Positions 57,641-64,000 of a DNA stretch of 64,000 bases are shown here, one piece after another. Origin of the DNA: Rhizobium sp. G21 (GTDB taxonomy: Bacteria; Pseudomonadota; Alphaproteobacteria; Rhizobiales; Rhizobiaceae); contig NZ_JACFXW010000001.1 of the NCBI RefSeq assembly GCF_014158035.1, forward strand, positions 2,356,001 through 2,420,000, written 5' to 3'. How positions within the stretch are numbered: position 1 is the first letter of the stretch; each line of letters opens with the position of its first letter. Made by a program: the position numbers and the translations under genes. The notes beneath the pieces were generated by a model that worked only from the letters and a program-made list of their open reading frames with translations, was not told where the DNA came from and did no database searches.

Positions 57641-57680
57641 AAAGCGGTATCCGCATAGTCTTTCAGCATCAGGGGAATAG

Positions 57681-58820
57681 ATGGCGAGGCAATCGCCGCG
57701 ACCCCAGGGGAACAGAAAAGTGGACCAACCAGCCGAATTCGATGTGGAATTCCGCGGCGTCGCCAAGCGTTACGGCGAGGTGACGGCGGTTTCCGGCATA
57801 AATCTCCAGCTGAAGCGCGGCGCCTTCATCGCGCTGCTCGGCCCGTCCGGCTGCGGCAAGACCACCTGCCTGCGCATGATCGGCGGCTTCGAACAGCCGA
57901 GCGACGGCGATCTGCTGATCGCCGGCCAGTCGATGCGCGGCGTGCCGGCCTATCGCCGCCCCGTCAACATGGTGTTCCAGCATTACGCGCTGTTTCCGCA
58001 TTTCGACGTCGAGACCAATGTCGCCTATGGCCTCAGGCAGATCCGCCCGCGCCTCGACGACCGGGAGATCCGCCGCCGCGCCGCCGAGGCGCTCGACATG
58101 GTCCATCTCGGCGCTTACGCCAAACGCCGCATTCACGAATTGTCGGGCGGCCAGCAGCAGCGCGTCGCGCTCGCCCGCGCCATCGTCAACCGTCCGCGCG
58201 TGCTGCTGCTCGACGAACCGCTCGCCGCCCTCGACAAGAAGCTGCGCATAGCCATGCAGCTGGAGCTCCAGAACCTGCATCGCGAGCTCGGCATCACCTT
58301 CCTGCTGGTGACCCATGACCAGGAAGAGGCGCTGTCGATGAGCGACCAGGTCTGCGTGATGAATGCCGGCCGCATCGTGCAACTGTCGAGCCCGCAGGAT
58401 ATCTACGACAATCCCGCCAGCCTGTTCGTGGCCGATTTCGTCGGCAAGACCAACCGGCTCGACGCCGTCATCGAAACCCGGGGCGGCGCAGCCGCCGCCC
58501 GCTTCGGCAACGGCCTCGTTCTGCCGCTCACCCGCCCCGGCCTCGGCTCCGGCAAGGCCGTCGTCGCGATACGACCCGAAGCCATCGCGCTTCAGCCGGC
58601 GACTTCGGCGTCGACAGGGCTGGTCGGCGAGGTGACGCACCGGATCTTTCTCGGCTCGTCGGTGGAGTATTCGGTGGCCGTCGCCGGCCTCGGCGATTTC
58701 CTGGTTTATGCCGATCGCGCTCTGCAGAGCGGCGCGGCCAGCCTCTTCGAGCCGGGCGCGCGGGTGGAGCTGACGATCTCGCCCGCCGCCCCGCATGTCT
58801 TTTCGCATGACGCAGCATAA
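57681..58820 (+). CDS. polyamine-type ABC transporter ATP-binding protein (PotA-like)
   Basis: A 379-residue ATPase: Walker A G-P-S-G-C-G-K-T-T, signature L-S-G-G-Q-Q-Q-R, Walker B L-L-L-D-E-P, H-loop T-H-D-Q-E-E, and a C-terminal TOBE domain. The order PotA, binding protein, PotB, PotC matches spermidine/putrescine importers. AGGGGA lies five bases before the ATG at 57681; an internal GTG at 57720 is possible. The actual substrate may be another amine or compatible solute. Confidence 0.92.
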   Translation: MARQSPRPQGNRKVDQPAEFDVEFRGVAKRYGEVTAVSGINLQLKRGAFIALLGPSGCGKTTCLRMIGGFEQPSDGDLLIAGQSMRGVPAYRRPVNMVFQHYALFPHFDVETNVAYGLRQIRPRLDDREIRRRAAEALDMVHLGAYAKRRIHELSGGQQQRVALARAIVNRPRVLLLDEPLAALDKKLRIAMQLELQNLHRELGITFLLVTHDQEEALSMSDQVCVMNAGRIVQLSSPQDIYDNPASLFVADFVGKTNRLDAVIETRGGAAAARFGNGLVLPLTRPGLGSGKAVVAIRPEAIALQPATSASTGLVGEVTHRIFLGSSVEYSVAVAGLGDFLVYADRALQSGAASLFEPGARVELTISPAAPHVFSHDAA

Positions 58821-58843
58821 CCGACAACAAAGGGAACAGTGTG

Positions 58844-59998
58844 ATGACGACCAATGACAAGCCTTTGACGCAGGACCGTTTCGCCGACGAACTGATGCGT
58901 TACAAGCGCGGCTCGGTAAGCCGCCGCCATTTCCTCCAGGTGACCGGCCTCGGCCTGGCCGCAGCCGTGCTGGGTCGCGAGACCGGTCTTTTCGGGTCGC
59001 CCGCCTACGCCGCCGGCGATCTCGGCACGCAAATGTCGATCGCGACCTGGCCGAATTACCACGACCCCGCCACGTTCGACGCCTTCACCGCCAAGACCGG
59101 CGTCGCCGTCGAGGTCAATGTCTTCGGTTCTAACGAAGAAATGCTCGCCAAGCTGCAGGCCGGCGCCTCGGGCTGGGATCTGTTCGTGCCGACCAACTAC
59201 ACCATCTCGACCTATCAGAAGCTCGGCCTCATCGACCAGCTCGACCTCGCCAAGCTGCCGAACTTCTCGCCCTCGACCGAAAACCAGCGTTTCACCCATG
59301 AGGGCGCGATCGACGGCAAGACCTATGCCGTGCCGAAGAACTGGGGCACGACCGGCATCGCCTTCAACTCCGCCAAGATCAAGAGCCCTGTCACCTCGTG
59401 GAAAGACTTCTTCGATCTCGCCCAAAGCGAGGCGGACGGCCGGGTGATGGTGCATGACTATCAGCTGACCACGATCGGCAGCGCGCTTGTGGCGCTCGGC
59501 TACGGCTTCAACTCGATCGCCGCCGATGAGCTCGCCAAGGCGGAAGAGTTGCTGATCAAGGTCAAGCCGCATCTCTTCGCGATCAATTCCGACTACCAGC
59601 CCTCGATGCGCGCCACAGACGCCTGGATGACCATGTGCTGGACCAATGACGGGGCTCAGCTCAACCGCGATGTGCCCGAGATCAAATTCGTGCTCGGCAA
59701 GGATGGCGGCGAGATCTGGTGCGACTTCTACGCCATCCCCAAGGATGCGCCGAACAAGCCGGCCGCCTATGCGCTGCTCGACTACCTGATGACGCCCGAC
59801 GTGGCGGTGAAGGAGCACATCTTCAACGGCGCGCCGACCACCGATTCCCGCGTCATGGCGCTCCTGCCCAAGGACGTCACCTCCAACCTGATCGTCTATC
59901 CCGACGAAGCCTCGCTGACGCCGCTCGAATTTGGCGCCGCCGTGACGCTCACCGATCCGGGCCGCGCCGAAGTGATGGCGCGCTTCAAGTCGGCCTGA
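58844..59998 (+). CDS. polyamine-type ABC transporter substrate-binding protein (PotD/PotF-like), Tat-exported
   Basis: About 384 residues. The N-terminus has a twin-arginine signal (S-R-R-H-F-L-Q-V-T-G, about residues 25-35) with a weakly hydrophobic core and A-Y-A-A cleavage. The mature part has A-T-W-P-N-Y, F-G-S-N-E-E-M-L-A-K-L and G-W-D-L-F-V-P-T-N-Y typical of PotD-like proteins. Tat export suggests folding before export. It lies 23 bases after the ATPase gene. A GTG at 58841 is an alternative start. Confidence 0.92.
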   Translation: MTTNDKPLTQDRFADELMRYKRGSVSRRHFLQVTGLGLAAAVLGRETGLFGSPAYAAGDLGTQMSIATWPNYHDPATFDAFTAKTGVAVEVNVFGSNEEMLAKLQAGASGWDLFVPTNYTISTYQKLGLIDQLDLAKLPNFSPSTENQRFTHEGAIDGKTYAVPKNWGTTGIAFNSAKIKSPVTSWKDFFDLAQSEADGRVMVHDYQLTTIGSALVALGYGFNSIAADELAKAEELLIKVKPHLFAINSDYQPSMRATDAWMTMCWTNDGAQLNRDVPEIKFVLGKDGGEIWCDFYAIPKDAPNKPAAYALLDYLMTPDVAVKEHIFNGAPTTDSRVMALLPKDVTSNLIVYPDEASLTPLEFGAAVTLTDPGRAEVMARFKSA

Positions 59999-60013
59999 TC
60001 AGGGATATCGGCG

Positions 60014-60880
60014 ATGGCGATGACGGCGGAGAGAAAACAGGCATTGACGACGGCGGGGCTGATGGCCCCGGCGGCGATCTGGATGCTGGTGTTTCTCGTC
60101 CTGCCTTTTATCGCCATCATCGTCTTCGCCTTCGGCGAACGGGCGCCCGAAGGCGGTTATCAGGCCGCCTTCACCTTGGCTCAATTCGCCAATCTGCCGA
60201 GCCGAGCCACGGCCTTCTTCAACACGATGATGCTGGCGCCCGCCGGCGCCTTAGTCTGCCTGATCGTCGGCTATCCCGTCGCCTATTTCCTCGCGGTCAA
60301 GGCCGACCGGCGCTACCGGCTGCTGTTGGTGTCGCTGATCGTTGCGCCCTTCTGGACCAGCCTGCTCGTGCGCACCTATGCCTGGATGTATATTCTCGGC
60401 TCGCGCGGCATTCCCAATCTTCTCGGCATGATCGGCATCGAAGATCTCCGTTTGATCAACACGCCCTTCGCCGTGATCGTCGGCATCGTCTACGGCTATC
60501 TGCCGCTGATGATCATGCCGATTTATGTCAGCCTCGAAAAGCTCGACCGGCGTCTGCTCGAGGCTTCGTCCGATCTCGGCGCCAGGCCGATCGCGACCTT
60601 CTTTCAGGTGACGCTGCCGCTTTCCCTCCCCGGGGTCATGACCGGGGTCGCGCTCGTCACCATTCTTCTTCTCGGCGAATATCTGATCCCGCAGTTGCTC
60701 GGCGGCGGCAAGGTGTTCTTCATCGGCAATGCGCTGGTCGATCTCTTCCTGCAATCGCGCAACTGGCCGTTCGGCTCGGCAATCGCGCTGACGCTGGTGG
60801 CGGTGGTGGTGATCGTGCTGACCGTGTCGATGCGGCTCGCTTTCCGCATCGCCGGAACCAAACAGGTGGACCTGATCTGA
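60014..60880 (+). CDS. polyamine-type ABC transporter permease (PotB-like)
   Basis: A 288-residue inner-membrane subunit with six hydrophobic segments, P-F-W-T-S-L-L-V-R-T-Y-A-W in the middle and the EAA loop (L-E-A-S-S-D-L-G-A-R near residue 187). Its TGA overlaps the ATG of the next permease by one base (TGATG), indicating coupling. Confidence 0.93.
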   Translation: MAMTAERKQALTTAGLMAPAAIWMLVFLVLPFIAIIVFAFGERAPEGGYQAAFTLAQFANLPSRATAFFNTMMLAPAGALVCLIVGYPVAYFLAVKADRRYRLLLVSLIVAPFWTSLLVRTYAWMYILGSRGIPNLLGMIGIEDLRLINTPFAVIVGIVYGYLPLMIMPIYVSLEKLDRRLLEASSDLGARPIATFFQVTLPLSLPGVMTGVALVTILLLGEYLIPQLLGGGKVFFIGNALVDLFLQSRNWPFGSAIALTLVAVVVIVLTVSMRLAFRIAGTKQVDLI

Positions 60881-61704
60881 TGCGGGCGCTTGTCACAGCC
60901 GTCTATCTCTTTCTCTATGCGCCGATCGCGCTGGTGGTGCTGTTTTCCTTCAATGCCGGCCGCAGCGCCTCGGAATTCACCGGCTTTTCGCTGGCCTGGT
61001 ACGGTAAGGCCTTTTCCAACCGCTTTCTGATCGAGGCGCTGCAGAATTCGCTGCTGATCGCCTTCGTCTCCGCCGGCCTCGCCGCCGTGTTCGGCACGAT
61101 GGCGGCGCTCGGCATGGAGCGTTTGGGCAAACGCAGCCGGCTGGTGTTCGACGCGCTGTTCGCGGCCGCCATCGTCGTGCCGGGCGTGGTGATCGGCATC
61201 GCTACGCTCGTGGCGCTGGTGGCGGTGTTCGGCGCCGTCAATCCCGTTCTCGCCGGCCTCTGGCCCGGCGAGACGCCGCCAAAACTCGGCCTCGGCTACG
61301 GCTCGATCATCGCCGCGCATGGCCTGTTTTCGCTGGCGCTGGTGACGATGATCGTCAAGGCCCGCGTCGCCTCGCTCGGCCGCGACATCGTCGAAGCCTC
61401 GAGCGATCTCAACGCCACGCCGCTCACGACATTCCGGCTGATCGTGCTGCCGCAGATCATGCCGTCGATCGTTGCGGGCTTCTTGCTGGCCTTCACCTTT
61501 TCCTTCGACGATTTCATCATCGCCTTTTTCGTCGCGGGGTCGAAAACGACGCTGCCGATCTATGTCTTCGCCTCGATCCGCCGCGGCGTCACCCCTGAAA
61601 TCAATGCGATCGCAACGTCCGTGCTGGTCGCTTCGCTCATGCTGATCGGCCTGGCCCGCGCGCTGATGCGCGACAAGAAGCCCCGGGCCGCCGAAGGAGA
61701 CTGA
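60880..61704 (+). CDS. polyamine-type ABC transporter permease (PotC-like)
   Basis: A 274-residue inner-membrane subunit with six hydrophobic segments, the opening Y-A-P-I-A-L-V-V-L-F-S-F-N and the EAA loop V-E-A-S-S-D-L-N-A-T near residue 170, F-D-D-F-I-I near 210. The longer upstream frame overlaps the binding protein and PotB out of phase and is not real. Confidence 0.93.
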   Translation: MRALVTAVYLFLYAPIALVVLFSFNAGRSASEFTGFSLAWYGKAFSNRFLIEALQNSLLIAFVSAGLAAVFGTMAALGMERLGKRSRLVFDALFAAAIVVPGVVIGIATLVALVAVFGAVNPVLAGLWPGETPPKLGLGYGSIIAAHGLFSLALVTMIVKARVASLGRDIVEASSDLNATPLTTFRLIVLPQIMPSIVAGFLLAFTFSFDDFIIAFFVAGSKTTLPIYVFASIRRGVTPEINAIATSVLVASLMLIGLARALMRDKKPRAAEGD

Positions 61705-61705
61705 C

Positions 61706-62467
61706 ATGATCCTCAGAGACCAGACGGCCATCGTCACCGGCGCGGGCTCCGGCATCGGCCGCGCGGGCGCGGAGATCATGGCCCGCGAAGGCGCCTATGT
61801 CGCCGTCTTCGACCGCGACAGGACAGGCGCCGAGGACACAGTGAGACTGATCAAGGATGCGGGCGGCGAGGCCGAAGCGGTCACTGTCGACGTCACCGAC
61901 GATGCGGGCCTCGCCGCCGCGATCACCGATCTCCACGCCCGGCGCGGCCGCATCGATATCCTCCACAATCACGCCGGCGCGCAGGTCGAGGGCGATCTCG
62001 AACAAGTGAGCCTCGACGGATTCGACCGCTCCTGGGATCTCAATGTGCGAGCGCATTTCATCGCCGCGCGCGCCGTCATGCCGTTCATGAAGGCTGCAGG
62101 ACGGGGCGTGATCCTCAACACCGCCTCGAGCTCGGGCATCCTCTATGATCGCGAAATGATCGCCTATTGCACCACAAAGCATGCGGTGATCGCCATGACC
62201 AAGCAGATGGCCGGCGATTACGCCAGACATGGCGTGCGGGTGAACGCGCTCTGCCCGGGCTGGGTCGACACGCCGTTCAACGAGCCCTTCATCCGCCAGG
62301 TCGGAGGCCGCGACGCGATCGAGGCCTATATCGCCCGCCGCGTGCCGATGGGCCGCTGGGCGTCGGTCGAGGAAATCGCCGAACCGATCCTGTTTCTCGT
62401 TTCGCATCGCTCGTCCTATGTGACCGGCCAGATCCTGGTCGCCGACGGCGGCGAAACGGTGGCCTGA
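61706..62467 (+). CDS. SDR family oxidoreductase at the end of the pot-type operon
   Basis: A 253-residue classical SDR: T-G-A-G-S-G-I-G-R-A-G NAD(P) motif, H-N-H-A-G (the usual N-N-A-G place), S-S-S-G and the catalytic Y-C-T-T-K. The ending is G-Q-I-L-V-A-D-G-G. It starts one base after the PotC stop, so it is co-transcribed with the transporter and may act on the imported compound. The substrate is unknown. Confidence 0.92.
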   Translation: MILRDQTAIVTGAGSGIGRAGAEIMAREGAYVAVFDRDRTGAEDTVRLIKDAGGEAEAVTVDVTDDAGLAAAITDLHARRGRIDILHNHAGAQVEGDLEQVSLDGFDRSWDLNVRAHFIAARAVMPFMKAAGRGVILNTASSSGILYDREMIAYCTTKHAVIAMTKQMAGDYARHGVRVNALCPGWVDTPFNEPFIRQVGGRDAIEAYIARRVPMGRWASVEEIAEPILFLVSHRSSYVTGQILVADGGETVA

Positions 62468-62529
62468 TACGGAACCCGACCGATGTTGAGACGTTGACGA
62501 CACGCGCGATCCGCGCCGAAAGGACCACC

Positions 62530-62811
62530 ATGTTCATTCCTCCCGTCGCGCTCGGCCTCAACATGATGCAACTGGCTTACGAATCGAACCTGGTGATCGG
62601 CCTCAGGCTGATGACGCTGGGCGCCGGCGGCCAGAAGGCCGCCGCCGAGGCGCAGTTGATGATCGCCGAGAAGATGAAGCTCGCATCGCTCCTGACCATC
62701 GAGAACGCCTTTGCGCTCGCCCAGGGTCAGTCCATCGAGAAGACCCAGGCCCGCTCGGTCTCGCGCTACCTGCGCGTCGTCCAGGCCAATCGCCGGCGCT
62801 TGTCGAAATAA
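62530..62811 (+). CDS. conserved small hypothetical protein
   Basis: A 93-residue, mainly helical protein with a hydrophobic N-terminal third (A-L-G-L-N-M-M-Q-L), a central E-A-Q-L-M-I-A-E-K and a basic end (R-Y-L-R-V-V-Q-A-N-R-R-R-L). AAAGGA lies six bases before the ATG. I recall similar ~90-residue proteins in Rhizobiales with V-x-A-N-x-R-R-L ends but no function; a phasin-like role is possible but unproven. Confidence 0.75.
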   Translation: MFIPPVALGLNMMQLAYESNLVIGLRLMTLGAGGQKAAAEAQLMIAEKMKLASLLTIENAFALAQGQSIEKTQARSVSRYLRVVQANRRRLSK

Positions 62812-62849
62812 GCTCTTGCCACACGATCCTCGCTTGGCCATGACAGGCC

Positions 62850-64000
62850 ATGGACAAGACGATTGCGATCATCGGCGGCGGGCCGGCAGGGTTGATGGCG
62901 GCGGAAAAGCTGGCGGAACTGGGTCATGCCGTCACGGTATACGAGGCGATGCCAACGGTTGCCCGGAAATTCCTGCTCGCCGGTAAATCGGGCCTCAATC
63001 TCACCCATGCCGAGGCCTATGAACGTTTCGTCGACCGCTACGGCGCCGCGGCGAAACGCCTGCGCGCCGCGCTCGACGCCTTTCCGCCCGAAGCCTTGCG
63101 CCGCTGGGCCGATGCTCTGGGGGCGGAGACCTTCGTGGGAACATCGGGCCGGGTCTTCCCCAAGGCCATGAAAGCCTCCCCGCTTCTTCGCGCCTGGCTT
63201 GGGCGGCTTGCCGGTCTCGGCGTCGATATAAGAACCCGGCATCGCTGGGCAGGCTTCGACGGAGATCGGCTGCGCATCGCGTCGCCGAAGGGAGAAATAT
63301 CCCTCTTGCCGGCCGCCACCCTGCTGGCGCTCGGCGGCGCAAGCTGGCCGCGGCTCGGATCCGACGCCGCCTGGGTGCCCTGGCTGGCGATGCGCGGCGT
63401 CGAAATCCGTCCCATCCGTCCGGCCAATTGCGGATTCGATGTGGACTGGAGCGCCTCCTTTCGCGCGCGATATGCCGGAGCCCCGCTCAAATCGGTCGAA
63501 CTCTCTTCGGAGGGCGGAACAAGCCGCGGCGAATTCGTTGTTTCAACCCATGGCGTCGAGGGCAGCCTCGTCTACGGACACTCCGCCGCCGTCCGCGACG
63601 CGCTGGAGAACGGGAGCCCCGGCCCCCTGACGATAGATCTCCAACCGGACCGCACGCTCGACCGCCTTCAGAACGACCTCGCGCGCCAGCCGCCGAAGGC
63701 GAGCTTCAGCAACCGGTTGCGAAAGGGCGCGGCTCTGGACGGCGTGAAGGCGGCGCTGTTGCGCGAAGTCGCCGCGGACATCGCGCGTGAAACGCCGGAG
63801 GCGATCAGCCGCCTCATCAAGCGTCTCCCGCTGCCGGTTCTTCGGCCCCGTCCGCTCGCAGAGGCGATTTCGACGGCCGGCGGGGTCGCCTGGTCCGAAC
63901 TCGACGAGAATTTCATGGTGAAGAGGGCGCCCGGCCTGTTCGTCGCGGGAGAAATGATCGATTGGGAAGCGCCGACCGGCGGCTATTTGCTGAGCGCCTG
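62850..64000 (+). CDS. TIGR03862-type flavoprotein (HI0933/BaiN-like), 3' end outside window
   Basis: Open from ATG at 62850 through the end of the window with no stop. It has an FAD-binding start I-I-G-G-G-P-A-G-L-M-A-A-E, the K-F-L-L-A-G-K-S-G-L-N-L-T-H motif typical of the HI0933-like/TIGR03862 branch, G-T-S-G-R-V-F-P-K and a final F-V-A-G-E-M-I-D-W-E-A-P-T-G-G-Y region that normally lies close to the C-terminus. Only a short tail should be missing. Function unknown; relatives include BaiN oxidoreductases. Confidence 0.88.
   Translation, partial: MDKTIAIIGGGPAGLMAAEKLAELGHAVTVYEAMPTVARKFLLAGKSGLNLTHAEAYERFVDRYGAAAKRLRAALDAFPPEALRRWADALGAETFVGTSGRVFPKAMKASPLLRAWLGRLAGLGVDIRTRHRWAGFDGDRLRIASPKGEISLLPAATLLALGGASWPRLGSDAAWVPWLAMRGVEIRPIRPANCGFDVDWSASFRARYAGAPLKSVELSSEGGTSRGEFVVSTHGVEGSLVYGHSAAVRDALENGSPGPLTIDLQPDRTLDRLQNDLARQPPKASFSNRLRKGAALDGVKAALLREVAADIARETPEAISRLIKRLPLPVLRPRPLAEAISTAGGVAWSELDENFMVKRAPGLFVAGEMIDWEAPTGGYLLSA

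Overview
The window is high-GC and densely coded, and reads as a chromosome segment of an alphaproteobacterium of the Rhizobiales/Hyphomicrobiales type. The evidence is a Rhizobiales-style cpa/tad Flp-pilus locus, a periplasmic clan AA retropepsin, a BMP-type nucleoside transporter, several alphaproteobacterial ABC sugar and polyamine systems, and an orphan gene resembling the spike base protein of gene transfer agents. The genus cannot be fixed from sequence alone. I see no prophage, IS element, integron, CRISPR array or rRNA. One tRNA-Ser(GGA) is present.

Layout. 1-9.2 kb: housekeeping and stress genes (SDR end, GFA protein, tyrosine phosphatase, GST, pirin, class II glutamine amidotransferase, coaBC, M29 aminopeptidase, flavodoxin-fold oxidoreductase, xseA). 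9.3-12.9 kb: the orphan spike-base gene, then a divergent envelope glycosylation module (polytopic membrane protein, GT2 glycosyltransferase, GtrA). 12.9-18.4 kb: Gfo/Idh/MocA oxidoreductase, an MhqD/MhqO-like quinone-detoxification pair with a candidate MarR-type operator, MarR regulator plus NlpC/P60 hydrolase, M17 aminopeptidase. 18.5-31.5 kb: a nearly complete tight-adherence pilus locus (tadD, tadC, tadB, cpaF, cpaE, cpaD, cpaC, cpaB, three flp pilins, cpaA, a stand-alone CpaC-type N-domain protein, two TadE-like pseudopilins). It holds an (AG)14 microsatellite in the leader region of the first pilin. 31.5-41 kb: nucleoside uptake and salvage (deoB, upp, deoA, cdd, two permeases, a double ATPase and a BMP binding protein), with a retropepsin and slyX between. 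41-44.4 kb: msrA, tRNA-Ser, YigZ, AbrB-family membrane protein.

44.4-55.8 kb is a carbohydrate locus. A binding protein, two permeases, a GH2 glycosidase, an ATPase and a fused Gfo/Idh/MocA-aldo/keto reductase form one leftward operon. A LacI regulator lies directly upstream, and two near-identical dyads sit in front of lacI and of the operon. An MHS-type MFS transporter is divergent from lacI. 55.8-62.5 kb: GNAT, a PilZ-like protein, a LuxR-type regulator divergent from a Pot-type polyamine ABC transporter with an SDR at its end. The window closes with a small conserved protein and a truncated TIGR03862-type flavoprotein.

A striking global feature is about fifteen one-base reading-frame breaks in twelve otherwise well-conserved genes, most at short homopolymers. 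The simplest explanation is uncorrected sequencing indels. I therefore annotate these genes as single CDSs with the break described, not as separate fragments.
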